Below are positions 7,782-16,236 of a DNA stretch of 51,849 bases, one piece after another. The DNA comes from Clostridia bacterium (lineage in GTDB: Bacteria > Bacillota > Clostridia > Christensenellales > Aristaeellaceae), in the NCBI GenBank assembly GCA_017512675.1, contig JAFWEY010000142.1, positions 1 through 51,849 of the forward strand, written 5' to 3'. Made by a program: the position numbers and the translations under genes. Within the stretch, counting starts at the first letter, position 1, and the number at the start of each line of letters is the position of its first letter. A model generated the notes under the pieces. The model was not told the DNA's origin, did no database searches, and saw nothing but the letters and a program-made list of their open reading frames with translations.

Positions 7782-9046
7782 TGCAGGTTCTTCTCAGGTC
7801 AAATACCCGGCTTTTGCTCAGCGGCGTCATTGCTTTTCAGATCAGCGGAATGCTGCTGCTGGCGATGAAAACCAGCCCGCCGGATTGGCAGGCGCTGCTG
7901 TTCGCGGCTGCGATGCCCTGCGCCTCCGCGGGCATCGTTCGGCTGTTCTCGGCACTGTGGAAGGTTGACCGCGCACTGCTGATTCTGATGCTGTTTCTGT
8001 GTTCCGTCAGCCTGGTCACCCTGGAGGACATCGCGCGTTCCGCCGTCACGCCGTGGCAGCAGGCGACGCATATGCTGGGCGGCTTTCTTGCAATGGCGCT
8101 GGGCATACTGACGGTCCGGAAGCTGCGCAGGTATGAAAAGTGGTTCCTGCCGCTGTCCGCCGCGGCCGTGGCCGGCGTGGCGCTGCCGCTGGTATTCGGG
8201 CAATGGCATTACGGCGCCAAAAACTGGATCCATCTGTTTGGCGGCGTTTCGGTGCAGCCGGCGGAATTCGGGAAATGCGCGCTGATTCTCCTTCTGGCGT
8301 GCGGGCTGGCCAATCGGCCGCGAATGCGTCAATGCGTCGTGCCCCTGGCGGTGGCTGCCGCGCTGTGCGGGCTGCTTCTTGCGGAACGGGACCTGGGCGC
8401 GCTGCTTCTGTACTTTCTTGTCACCTGCGCTGCCTATTTTGCCGCGACCGGGAATCTTCCGGTGACCCTGATGGGGCTTGGCGCCGGGGTCGCGGGCGGC
8501 GTTCTTGCCGTTCGCATGTTTCCCTATGTGCAGAAACGCATCGAGGTATGGCAGAATCCCTGGTCCGACCCGCTGGACAAGGGATGGCAGATCATTCAGG
8601 CGCTGATCGCGATCGGCAGCGGCGGGCTGTTCGGCATGGGGCTGGGACTGGGGTATCCGAGGAATATACCGCTGTACAATTCGGACTTCATTTTTGCGGC
8701 GATCTGCGAGGAATTCGGCCTCGTGTTTGCCGTCGGGCTGATTCTGATCTATGTGATCATCATTTTGCGCGGCATTTCTGTCGCGATGAATGCGCGCACC
8801 AGCTTTCATATGCTGATCGCTGTCGGCGTGGTGGTGCTGATCGGCGTACAGGCATTCATCATCATCGGCGGCAATGTCAAAATGATTCCGCTGACCGGCG
8901 TGACGCTCCCGTTTGTCAGCACAGGCGGCTCCTCGATCATCAGCATGATGGGGGCGTTTGGCATGCTGCTCGGCGTGTCTTCGGTTAACGCGTACGACGA
9001 AGCGGAAGATTTGAAGCGGCTGGAGTGGCGGGAGGCGAACGCATGA
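7748..9046 (+). CDS. FtsW/RodA/SpoVE-family peptidoglycan polymerase
   Basis: Predicted 432 residues, polytopic, with about ten hydrophobic segments. SEDS signatures are visible: GAKNWI and QPAEFGK mid-protein, the large loop NPWSDPLDKGWQIIQALIAI, then GLFGMGLG, FIFAAICEEFG and the closing PFVSTGGSS. SEDS proteins polymerise lipid II glycans with a partner class B PBP, here encoded by the next gene (ATGA overlap). The start at 7748 follows GAGGAGA inside the end of the FHA gene. Whether it serves division (FtsW), elongation (RodA) or sporulation (SpoVE) cannot be decided; the FHA partner favours a phosphorylation-regulated growth role. Confidence 0.9.
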   Translation: MAKRQIKASSLMQVLLRSNTRLLLSGVIAFQISGMLLLAMKTSPPDWQALLFAAAMPCASAGIVRLFSALWKVDRALLILMLFLCSVSLVTLEDIARSAVTPWQQATHMLGGFLAMALGILTVRKLRRYEKWFLPLSAAAVAGVALPLVFGQWHYGAKNWIHLFGGVSVQPAEFGKCALILLLACGLANRPRMRQCVVPLAVAAALCGLLLAERDLGALLLYFLVTCAAYFAATGNLPVTLMGLGAGVAGGVLAVRMFPYVQKRIEVWQNPWSDPLDKGWQIIQALIAIGSGGLFGMGLGLGYPRNIPLYNSDFIFAAICEEFGLVFAVGLILIYVIIILRGISVAMNARTSFHMLIAVGVVVLIGVQAFIIIGGNVKMIPLTGVTLPFVSTGGSSIISMMGAFGMLLGVSSVNAYDEAEDLKRLEWREANA

Positions 9047-10458
9047 GGCGCATACGGGGCGCGATCCGCGCCATTTCCGTTCTGCTGCTGGCGGCGTTCG
9101 CGGGCCTGATCCTGTACGTCGGGTATTCCGTATACACGAGTTCATCGCGATGGCTGACCAGCGGGTACAACGCCCGGCTGACCCATGCAAAGCGCACGGT
9201 CCGCATGGGAAACATCACGGACCGCAACGGTTTGCTGCTCGCAACGACGGATCAGGACGGCATGCGAATGTACAGCGCCGATCCGGCGCTCAGACGCGCG
9301 GTGTCGCAAACCGTCGGCGACACGATGAGCATGTCGGGAACCGGCGTGGAAACCTTCCACGCGCAGACGCTGCTGGGCATTTCCGGCTCGCTGATCGACA
9401 GAACCTGGCAGTACCTGACCGGCAAGGAGTATACCGGGGAGGACATCCGCCTGACCATCGACGCGGAGCTTACAAGCTATATATCCGGGCTGTTTCCCGA
9501 AGGGAAAAACGGGGCCGTGGCGGTGATCAATTATCAAACGGGGGAAATCCTTTCCATGGTGTCCAAACCCGATTACGACCCGCAGGCGCTGGTAAACCGG
9601 CGGGAAGGCGCGGATGAAAACGGTTCCGGGTATCTGAACCGCTGCCTGCAGGGGCAGTACGCGCCGGGTTCCGTCTTCAAGGTGATCACACTGGCCGCCG
9701 CGCTGGAAAACCTGCCGAACGTGCAGAACGAGCACTTTTACTGTGAAGCGGAGCAGGCCTTCGGCGACGGAACCGTCAGCTGCTACGGGCATACAAAGCA
9801 CGGAAAGCTCTCGCTGCTTCAGGCGTTCTCCGAATCCTGCAACGTGTCCTTCGCCGAGATCGCCTGTGCGCTCGGTTCCGATTTGCTGGCAAAAACCGCC
9901 GAGGACGCGGGCTTCAACGACAATTTCCGTTTTCAGGATCTCATTCTCTACGAGTCGTCGATGGAAAAGGGAGATCTGCCGCTGTACGATCTCGCATGGA
10001 CCGGCGTCGGACAGGGGACCACGCTGGTAACGCCGCTGCACATGGCGATGATCGCGGGGGCAGTCGGCGCAGGCGGCATTATGCGGGAACCGAAGCTCAT
10101 TCTGCAGGTGACCGGAGAGGGCGGGATTCCCCGCATACGGACGGGCGGGGGCATCTACAGGAGGGCATTTTCGGATTCGACCGCCCGGACGCTCAGCGAC
10201 TATATGCGTTACGCGGTGGAGAGGGGAACCGGCACCAAGGCGCGGATTTCCGGGTACACCGTTTGCGGGAAAACGGGATCTGCGGAAATATCCAACGACA
10301 AATCCGTTTCCACGAACGCTTGGTTTGTCGGTTTTGTGGAGGACGAAAGGCATCCTTACGCGATCGCGGCGGTCGTGGAGCAGGGCGGAACCGGCGGGTC
10401 CGTCGCCGCGCCGCTGGCGGCGAAAGCCCTGAAAATGGCCATCGAAAGAAACGGCTGA
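9043..10458 (+). CDS. Class B penicillin-binding protein (PbpA/FtsI type)
   Basis: Predicted 471 residues; start at 9043 in an ATGA overlap with GGAGG upstream. One N-terminal membrane anchor (~8-30), then a short pedestal domain and a transpeptidase domain. Active-site motifs are complete: Ser-Val-Phe-Lys at 210-213 (APGSVFK), Ser-Cys-Asn at 265-267, and Lys-Thr-Gly at 410-412 (KTGSAE). It cross-links peptidoglycan peptides outside the membrane and should pair with the adjacent SEDS polymerase. The shortness and the MGNITDRNG opening resemble actinobacterial/clostridial PbpA rather than full-length FtsI with PASTA domains. Confidence 0.9.
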   Translation: MRRIRGAIRAISVLLLAAFAGLILYVGYSVYTSSSRWLTSGYNARLTHAKRTVRMGNITDRNGLLLATTDQDGMRMYSADPALRRAVSQTVGDTMSMSGTGVETFHAQTLLGISGSLIDRTWQYLTGKEYTGEDIRLTIDAELTSYISGLFPEGKNGAVAVINYQTGEILSMVSKPDYDPQALVNRREGADENGSGYLNRCLQGQYAPGSVFKVITLAAALENLPNVQNEHFYCEAEQAFGDGTVSCYGHTKHGKLSLLQAFSESCNVSFAEIACALGSDLLAKTAEDAGFNDNFRFQDLILYESSMEKGDLPLYDLAWTGVGQGTTLVTPLHMAMIAGAVGAGGIMREPKLILQVTGEGGIPRIRTGGGIYRRAFSDSTARTLSDYMRYAVERGTGTKARISGYTVCGKTGSAEISNDKSVSTNAWFVGFVEDERHPYAIAAVVEQGGTGGSVAAPLAAKALKMAIERNG

Positions 10459-10575
10459 CCCGCGCGGGGGGCCGCGCTCTGCGCCGCGGAAACCAAACGA
10501 TGCGCAACTCCGTCAAATATTCGCGTGCGCGTTTGTGTTGGAACAATTCCTGCACAGAAACGTAAGATTTGAGCC

Positions 10576-10604
10576 TTGCCATTTTTACGCGAATACGGTA
10601 AAAT
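10576..10604 (+). promoter_or_regulatory. Promoter for uppP
   Basis: TTGCCA, 17-base spacer, TAAAAT, about 40 bases before the uppP start. The region from 10459 to here holds no gene. Confidence 0.55.
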
Positions 10605-10643
10605 ATTTGTGTTGATTGACGCAATGGAAGGGGTGACGCTTGT

Positions 10644-11444
10644 ATGACGATCATACAGGCTGCAATACTCGGTTTGGTACAGGGCCTGACAGAATTTTTG
10701 CCGGTCAGTTCATCCGGCCATCTGCTGCTCGTGGAAAGGCTGTTCGGCCTGAAAAACTCGTCGCTTCTGTTCAGCGTGCTCCTGCATCTCGGCACGCTGC
10801 TGGCAGTTATCGTCGTATACCGCAAGCGCATATGGAAAATGATTCGCCGCATACCCGATATGTTCCGTCATCCGCTGAAGAACGAGTTTCTGCTTTTGAT
10901 TGTCGCCACGATTCCGGCGGTGATTGCCGCGCTGGTGATCGATTTTGACGACGCCTTTGCCGGCGAATACCTGGGTTTCTCGTTCCTGCTGACAACGCTG
11001 ATCCTTTGGCTCAGCGACCTGGTCAGCGGCCTGGCTCCGCAGATCAAAAAGGTCGGGCTTCCGCAGGCGATCGTAATGGGCATTATGCAGGCAGTGGCGA
11101 TTCTTCCGGGCGTTTCGCGTTCCGGTTCCACGATTGCGGGCGGCGTGTCCGCCGGGCTGAGCAGAAAGCGCGCGGCAGACTTCGCTTTCCTGATGGCGAT
11201 TCCGGCGATTCTGGGTTCAGCGGTGCTCGAAGGGGTCAAGCTGATCAGGAATCCGGAGGTGGTCACCGGCAGCTGGATGCCGATCATCGTCGGCGTTCTC
11301 GTATCCGCGGCCGCCGGGTATCTGGCAATCCGGCTGATGCTGAAGATCATCCGCCGCGTCCGCCTGACCTGGTTCGGCGTCTATACCGGGGTGCTGGGCA
11401 TTCTGGTGCTGCTGGATCAGTATATGTTCCATTATTTCTTCTGA
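10644..11444 (+). CDS. uppP: Undecaprenyl-diphosphatase UppP (BacA)
   Basis: Predicted 266 residues. It recycles undecaprenyl pyrophosphate to the monophosphate carrier used for peptidoglycan and other envelope polymers; loss raises bacitracin sensitivity. Family motifs are intact: the N-terminal GLVQGLTEFLPVSSSGH with catalytic Glu and Ser residues, and the second PGVSRSGSTIAGG motif with its Arg. About seven or eight membrane segments are visible and the length matches the family. AAGGGG precedes the start. It is monocistronic, with a promoter before and a good terminator after it, and belongs functionally with the preceding wall-synthesis operon. Confidence 0.95.
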   Translation: MTIIQAAILGLVQGLTEFLPVSSSGHLLLVERLFGLKNSSLLFSVLLHLGTLLAVIVVYRKRIWKMIRRIPDMFRHPLKNEFLLLIVATIPAVIAALVIDFDDAFAGEYLGFSFLLTTLILWLSDLVSGLAPQIKKVGLPQAIVMGIMQAVAILPGVSRSGSTIAGGVSAGLSRKRAADFAFLMAIPAILGSAVLEGVKLIRNPEVVTGSWMPIIVGVLVSAAAGYLAIRLMLKIIRRVRLTWFGVYTGVLGILVLLDQYMFHYFF

Positions 11445-11466
11445 GAATCTGCGCAGTCGCGCATAT

Positions 11467-11498
11467 GCCCGCGGGAAAAGCCCGCGGGCGATTTCTTT
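11467..11498 (+). terminator. Terminator after uppP
   Basis: A 9-bp stem GCCCGCGGG/CCCGCGGGC with loop AAAAG, followed by ATTTCTTT. Standard intrinsic terminator. Confidence 0.8.
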
Positions 11499-11690
11499 GC
11501 CCTCGAAAGGGCGCCGGCGGTTGCCGGGACGGCAGCCGCGGCTTTCCGGCGCTTCGGCGCGCAGAAGACGCGCTCCGGGGCGGCCTCTTCCGGGGATTCG
11601 CGGACAATGCGCCCGCCGCGGCGGGCAGCGGAACGGAATCGCAGCAGAGCCGCATCATGGTTTCATAACATTCAGACGATACAGTTTCCC
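11499..11690. other. Non-coding, no recognised content
   Basis: GC-rich intergenic sequence between the uppP terminator and the next promoter. No gene, RNA or repeat recognised. Confidence 0.5.
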
Positions 11691-11719
11691 TTTACAATTT
11701 GCCCGGAATGGAGTATAAT
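11691..11719 (+). promoter_or_regulatory. Promoter for the following membrane protein
   Basis: TTTACA, 17-base spacer, TATAAT, about 42 bases upstream of the start at 11762. Confidence 0.7.
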
Positions 11720-11761
11720 AAATATGTATGACAAATTTTAAAGGAAAGGGGGAGCGCTTTG

Positions 11762-12289
11762 ATGGCAAAATCGTTGAAAAAGCCGAAACGCCGTCCGATG
11801 AGCAATTACAGCAAATCGGTCATCCGCTGGCTGGTTTTCTGTTTTCCGATCGGGCTGATGATGATGTGGAACGACCGGTGCCGTTGGCATAAGGCTGTCA
11901 AGTCCGCGGTCACGGCGGTGATTGCCTGTGTGCTCGCGGCAGCCATTCTGCCGCAAACCCTTCCTCCGGAGCGGAAGCGCGGCGGCGTGGAAACGGTGTC
12001 GCTGACCGCGGCATACGAAACCCAGGGCCCGGTGCAGCAGATCGGCAGCGGCGATGATTACGAGGTATATGTTCCCGTATACGTGCCGCAGGCGACTCTG
12101 ATCGTACAGCCGACCCCGACGCCGGTTCCGATTTACGTCTGGTGCAACGACGGCGGGCGCTATTATCACAACAAGAACTGCCGTTATGTGAAAAAAACGA
12201 CGCCGAGGGCGACACTGCAGCAGGCGATTTCCGCGGGGTATTCTCCCTGCAAGGACTGCAATCCGCCCAAAGAAGAGGAATTGTATTAG
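11762..12289 (+). CDS. Membrane-anchored protein with C-terminal Cys/His motif domain
   Basis: Predicted 175 residues; the start at 11762 follows AAGGAAAGGGGGA. A very basic N-terminus (KSLKKPKRRP) is followed by two hydrophobic stretches (~22-36 and ~46-62), a Pro-rich linker (VQPTPTPVPIYV) and a compact C-terminal domain with pattern YYHNKNCRYVKK and AGYSPCKDCNPP. This H-x3-C...C-x2-C module recurs at the C-termini of clostridial secreted or membrane proteins, including nuclease- and competence-type proteins, and resembles a small metal- or DNA-binding fold. I infer a membrane protein exposing this domain outside; no function can be assigned. It has its own promoter. Confidence 0.72.
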   Translation: MAKSLKKPKRRPMSNYSKSVIRWLVFCFPIGLMMMWNDRCRWHKAVKSAVTAVIACVLAAAILPQTLPPERKRGGVETVSLTAAYETQGPVQQIGSGDDYEVYVPVYVPQATLIVQPTPTPVPIYVWCNDGGRYYHNKNCRYVKKTTPRATLQQAISAGYSPCKDCNPPKEEELY

Positions 12290-12662
12290 GGAAGCACCGC
12301 TGGGGTCGCCGCTGCATCCGGCGGACGCGGAAATCACCGGACGCATCCGGCGGGGTTTTCTTTCAAAAGAAGTCCGGACAGTTCAACAGGGATTCAAATC
12401 GGCGCGGCCGCTGCGTTCAGTTCGGCCGCGCCGATTGCCGTTCCGCTTTCGCATATCTGCGGGGCGGACCCTGGAAATGAACAGCTTCGCGCCGCGCGCG
12501 GGATTCCCGCAGCGCGGCTTCGCTTTTTGGAATGATTCTGCCGGGATCGAATGCGGTCAATCGGGATTCCGGTGCCCTGACGGCCGATTCACTGCCGTCG
12601 GCGGAATCCGAAGGCGTTTCGCGGGAGGAATCCCGCCGTGCCGGCCGGGCAGAGATCCCGGG
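12290..12662. other. Intergenic region with a strong hairpin
   Basis: No gene in this 373-base convergent interval. A CCGGA/TCCGG hairpin followed by CGGGGTTTTCTTT (~12343-12365) probably terminates the membrane-protein transcript. A perfect 13-bp stem (12397-12409 with 12424-12436, 14-base loop) lies beyond it without a T-tract. A short GC-rich hairpin before CTTTTT near 12515-12530 is weaker. Confidence 0.45.
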
Positions 12663-13469
12663 TCAATTCGTCATGCTTCTGAGGAATTCGATGGCGGCTG
12701 CGGCGTCGGCCTCAAAGTTTCCGGCCGTGTAGGCTTCACAGCTGATGCGCGCGTCATAACCGGCTTTCTTCAGCGCGTCAAAGAACGGCTGATAGTGCGC
12801 GTCCAGCCTGGACAGGCTGGGGCAGTGCCGCTTCTCCAGCTGGGCAAAATGCACGTGCCGAAGGAACTCGCTTCCCCAGACGGCCAGATGCCATTCGGGT
12901 TCGTCCATCACGCGCAGATGGTAGTAATCCACCAGAACGCGGACGTTTTCCAGGTTTACATCCCTTGCCAGGCACACGCCGTCCACAAAGCTGTTGATCA
13001 GATTGCATTCGGCGGCGCGCAGCGGTTCAATGACGATCGTAATGCCGTGTTCTTCGGCAATCGGGGATATGCGCTTCAAAAGACCGATGACCTGTGCGTA
13101 CCCGTCCTCCATCGGCCAGGACACGGGCACGTTCTTCGCGGCGCCGGAACCGAAGACCACGGTCATCGCGCCCAGGCGTTCAAGCCGGGAAAGCGCGCGG
13201 CGGACGTAGGAATCCGCTTTTTCGCTGTTTGCGTCCGGCCCGGTAAGACGCACCGACGGCGGGAAGAAATTGTTGCTGGCTTCGCAGGGAACGCCGGTTT
13301 CCGATACTTTCGCGGCCAGTGCGTCGAACGCCTCGTCGTCCAGCGCGGCGACTTCGGCGCAGGGCAGCTCCACATAGTCGTAGCCCAGCTTTTTCAGCGT
13401 CCCGAGATGTTCCGCGCCGGTGCCGTCCGGGCGTGTGGCCACCATGTTCAGACAATAGCCGATTTTCAT
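12663..13469 (-). CDS. Sugar phosphate isomerase/epimerase-like TIM-barrel protein
   Basis: Predicted 268 residues from ATG 13469 with GGGAGGG upstream. It has the AP endonuclease 2/xylose-isomerase-like barrel pattern: MKIGYCLNM at strand 1, YDYVELPCAEV, VVFGSGAAKN, ITIVIEPLRAAECNLINS (metal-binding Glu), VLVDYYHLRV (metal Asp/His), HVHFAQLEKRH and the late ISCEAY Glu. Such enzymes isomerise or epimerise keto-sugars or act on inositol derivatives using a divalent metal. A sugar role fits the neighbouring transaldolase, but a terminator separates the two genes, so it is not the same operon. Specific substrate unknown. Confidence 0.8.
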   Translation of the reverse strand: MKIGYCLNMVATRPDGTGAEHLGTLKKLGYDYVELPCAEVAALDDEAFDALAAKVSETGVPCEASNNFFPPSVRLTGPDANSEKADSYVRRALSRLERLGAMTVVFGSGAAKNVPVSWPMEDGYAQVIGLLKRISPIAEEHGITIVIEPLRAAECNLINSFVDGVCLARDVNLENVRVLVDYYHLRVMDEPEWHLAVWGSEFLRHVHFAQLEKRHCPSLSRLDAHYQPFFDALKKAGYDARISCEAYTAGNFEADAAAAIEFLRSMTN

Positions 13470-13741
13470 ACGATTCCCTCCCGCATCAAAGGATTGGGCC
13501 GATGACATATTCGCAGATCCTGCCGTACGGACTCCCGAAGGAGCCTGAAACGTCCTGCGGGCCAGAACCCGCGCGGGCGAAACGGACGGCTCCGACGCCC
13601 CGCCGCCGGCGTCCGGAACGCCGAAGGACCGCTTTTCATGCATTGGCGCGGCCGCCGCGAAAGCCCGCACACCCGCCGCGGAGGCTGACCGGACGGGCGC
13701 GCCGACAGCGGCTTTCGAGGCTTCGGAAGACGCGCATCCAG
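13470..13741. other. Non-coding upstream region of the isomerase gene
   Basis: GC-rich, no gene recognised. It must contain the isomerase promoter on the minus strand, but I see no clear -35/-10 pair. Confidence 0.45.
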
Positions 13742-13777
13742 AAAAACACCGCACAAATCAGATCGAATTGTGCGGTG
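13742..13777 (-). terminator. Terminator after the transaldolase gene
   Basis: Minus-strand hairpin with a 10-bp stem CACCGCACAA/TTGTGCGGTG and 11-base loop, followed by TTTTT. It lies 16 bases past the transaldolase stop codon. Confidence 0.85.
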
Positions 13778-13793
13778 CTGCCGTTGCCTTATC

Positions 13794-14819
13794 TCAGTAA
13801 TTGAAGGAAGCCAGGGGGTTCCAGCCGTCGTTGATGAACTGGTCGGTGGTGCGGTTGGTGGAACCGAAGGTGATGAATTCCTCGGGCTTCATGCCGTCGG
13901 GTTCATAGGCCTTGCGGAATTCCGGCATGGTCATCAGCCGGTCGATGACGGCGCTGTCGACCGGTACGTCGATGCGCTCTTCAAAAGTGTCCACGGTTTC
14001 GAGGAGCTTCGCGATCTTCGGGGCGATTGACATCAGCATCTTCGCGCCGGCCAGATCGACGATATGGTTGGCGCCGCGGCAGCCGGCGGGCATCAGGAAG
14101 GTATCCCATCCGTTTTCGTTGAAGATGCCGTAGGCGCGCTTGATGCATGCGGTGCCGGCGTTGATGATATCGCCTTCCTGCACGTTCGGGAAGGAGTCGT
14201 GCGCCACGTCGCGCAGATAGTCGTCCAGACGTCCGACCATCAGAACCGCGATGGTCAGGCCGGGCTTGACGCCGTTGGCCTTCGCGCGGGCCTTGCCCCG
14301 GGCCGCGGCTTCGCCGACCGCCAGCACCTGGGGCACCGTGAAGCTGACCGTCGCGGCGACGTTCATGCCGCGGGCCGCGCACTCTTCATAGGCTTCGATG
14401 CCGGCGCGGGTCGCGGGGAGCTTCACCACGATGTTTTCCGCCCAGGAGGAAAGCCTGGAAGCCTGATCGATCATGTACTGTACGTCGCCGGTATGCAGGG
14501 GGCTGGTCTGGGCGCAGACGTAGCCTTTGCCCTTGACGGGATCGTGGAAGGGCTTGACTTCCTTCGCGTAGTAGGTGGTGACGCAGCGGATCAGCGCTTC
14601 TACCTTTTCGTCGCCTTTGAGGCCCTGGGGTACATTTTTCAAAGCATCGGCCCAGAAGGCGGTGTCCTTCACCAGCGTCTGATTGACGAGGAACGGATTT
14701 GTCGTCATGCCGACAGCACCGTTGGCAAATCCTTCCAGCTGCTCTGCGCGGATGGCGGAATCATGCCAGTAAACGGACTGGGTCTGAGAGGAGAGCCACT
14801 TCAGAAACTTGTTTTCCAT
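13794..14819 (-). CDS. Transaldolase-family protein
   Basis: Predicted 341 residues; start at 14819 with AAGGAGG upstream. A class I aldolase-type barrel: NGAVGMTTNPFLVNQTL near the N-terminus (the transaldolase TTNP motif), the Schiff-base Lys in ENIVVKLPATRAG, NVAATVSFTVPQ, and a late MPAGCRGANH. Transaldolases move dihydroxyacetone units between sugar phosphates in the pentose phosphate pathway. The protein is longer and more divergent than TalA/TalB or the short FSA type, so a variant aldolase is possible. It is monocistronic, with a consensus promoter at 15159-15187 and an unusually long leader. Confidence 0.82.
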   Translation of the reverse strand: MENKFLKWLSSQTQSVYWHDSAIRAEQLEGFANGAVGMTTNPFLVNQTLVKDTAFWADALKNVPQGLKGDEKVEALIRCVTTYYAKEVKPFHDPVKGKGYVCAQTSPLHTGDVQYMIDQASRLSSWAENIVVKLPATRAGIEAYEECAARGMNVAATVSFTVPQVLAVGEAAARGKARAKANGVKPGLTIAVLMVGRLDDYLRDVAHDSFPNVQEGDIINAGTACIKRAYGIFNENGWDTFLMPAGCRGANHIVDLAGAKMLMSIAPKIAKLLETVDTFEERIDVPVDSAVIDRLMTMPEFRKAYEPDGMKPEEFITFGSTNRTTDQFINDGWNPLASFNY

Positions 14820-15158
14820 GGGGTTATGCCTCCTTGTAATTGAGCCTTTCCAGGCGGATGATCGTCTCCGGCGCTTTCAGGAATCGGCGCCGCGCTTCGC
14901 GCATTCGCGTTCGGAAGGATCGGGCATGTGCACCGTAGTGAGAGTGCCGCTGCCGGATACCGGTTCTTCAGAATCATCGGACCCGTACCGATAGGAAGCT
15001 TCCCGCCCGGAAGGCGGATTCGGCGCTGACGCTCAGGCACGGCCGCCATGCGGATCCTCCGCGCTGCCGGCGGACGCACGGCATCCGTGATTCCTCCTGC
15101 GGCAGCTGTCTTCCGCGCCTGAAGGAGAACCGGAAAAAGCTTAAAATGAATCATTTTC
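14820..15158 (-). other. Long transaldolase leader with operator-like dyad
   Basis: The promoter at 15159-15187 implies a leader of about 330 bases. A perfect 7-1-7 dyad, AAAATGAATCATTTT at 15143-15157, sits just downstream of the -10 box, where a repressor would block initiation. The rest is GC-rich without a riboswitch core I recognise and without a convincing leader peptide. Confidence 0.5.
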
Positions 15159-15187
15159 ATTGTAACCTTCGGCCGTCGTTTTGTCAA
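15159..15187 (-). promoter_or_regulatory. Strong promoter for the transaldolase gene
   Basis: On the minus strand: TTGACA, 17-base spacer, TACAAT, close to perfect sigma-A consensus. The dyad at 15143-15157 overlaps the expected start region and is a candidate operator. Confidence 0.75.
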
Positions 15188-15567
15188 TAGAGGTGTCCGA
15201 AACTTATTAAACCAGAAGAAGCCCAAAGAGCGCGGAAGCCGGCGCGCATAAATATGTCGCAGGCGCATATTTAAACAATCGGGGATGCCTTCGGACGCGC
15301 GGGTGACGCGAATGGAGCCTATATCGATGCGGATTTCCCGGGGGATCGGATTGCGGAGGAAGGAATACGAAATGCCGGACGCGTTCAAGCGGTACGGGTA
15401 TCCCGGGGCCCGGAGGCGCAATGCCGGGCGAACCGCGGCTTTTACGGCCGGGCGGGGGAAGCCGGGGACGAACAGTCCGGGAGCCGGGCAGATCGCGCCA
15501 TATCGCGTTATAAGGAAGGCCAGTAAGCGAAGGTTGCATGAACTTCCGCTTTCCCGAGCATATTCGC
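15188..15567. other. Divergent intergenic region, no gene recognised
   Basis: 380 bases between the transaldolase and asp23 promoters. I see no gene, RNA or repeat. Confidence 0.5.
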
Positions 15568-15596
15568 TTGCGCAGGCGCCGGAAATCTGCTATAAT
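15568..15596 (+). promoter_or_regulatory. Promoter for the asp23 operon
   Basis: TTGCGC, 17-base spacer, TATAAT, about 29 bases before the start at 15625. It could drive asp23 through recN, as the genes are tightly packed. Confidence 0.65.
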
Positions 15597-15624
15597 GAAT
15601 CAACCGCGAGGAGGTGTTTTATCG

Positions 15625-16236
15625 ATGAGTGAAAATGTGCCGACAAATGTTCAGTTGGATACCAATAAAAACGGTTCCGTGACCTTTGCCACAGACGTGG
15701 TTGCCACCATTGCCGGGCTTGCCGCCACGGAAGTGGAAGGGGTCGCAAGCATGTATTCAGGTTCGATGGGGCTTGCGGGCATTCTCGGAGGACGCGACAA
15801 GAACGCAAAAAACCTGACAAAAGGCGTGAAAGTGGAGGTAACCGGCAGCAACGTGTCGGTGGCGGTTTCCATCAATGTGGAGTTCGGCTATGCGATTCCC
15901 GATGTGGCGCGCAACATCCAGGAAAACGTCAAGAAGGCCGTGGAGACCATGAGCGGCCTGACGGTGGATCTGGTGGACGTCAACGTGGTCGGGCTGAGTT
16001 TCGAGAAGGAAAACCGCGATTCGGCGCAGATCTCTTCCGGCAAGCGCGTTCTCTTGCAGCAGAAAAAGGAAGGCAAGGGGGAGACGGCGCCGCAGGGCGG
16101 CGTGAACGCGCCGAAGGAAGAAGAGGAACCGGAAGAGGACGACCCGGAAGAGGAGCCGTTTGAAGAGCTGCCGGACGAGGAGACGCAATGCGACGCGCCG
16201 GACGGCGCAGAAGAGGAAACGGTGGAAGAACTATGA
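15625..16236 (+). CDS. Asp23/Gls24 family envelope stress protein
   Basis: Predicted 203 residues; start at 15625 after GAGGAGG. The Asp23 domain spans ~10-140: GSVTFATDVVATIAG, ATEVEGVASM, GVKVEVTGSNVSVAVSINVE, and VDVNVVGLSFE. Asp23 proteins form a membrane-associated layer tethered by AmaP and are linked to cell-wall stress. The C-terminal ~45 residues are an acidic tail of Glu/Pro (EEEEPEEDDPEEE), unlike short staphylococcal Asp23. It overlaps amaP by four bases, matching the known functional pair. Confidence 0.88.
   Translation: MSENVPTNVQLDTNKNGSVTFATDVVATIAGLAATEVEGVASMYSGSMGLAGILGGRDKNAKNLTKGVKVEVTGSNVSVAVSINVEFGYAIPDVARNIQENVKKAVETMSGLTVDLVDVNVVGLSFEKENRDSAQISSGKRVLLQQKKEGKGETAPQGGVNAPKEEEEPEEDDPEEEPFEELPDEETQCDAPDGAEEETVEEL

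Noticed and set aside
7799-9190. Minus-strand ORF of 463 codons opposite the ftsW-like gene
   Set aside because: Shadow of a strongly supported SEDS gene, His/Gln/Arg-biased, with no initiation signal.
12397-12436. Terminator at the 13-bp hairpin
   Set aside because: No T-tract follows on either strand; kept only as an inverted repeat.
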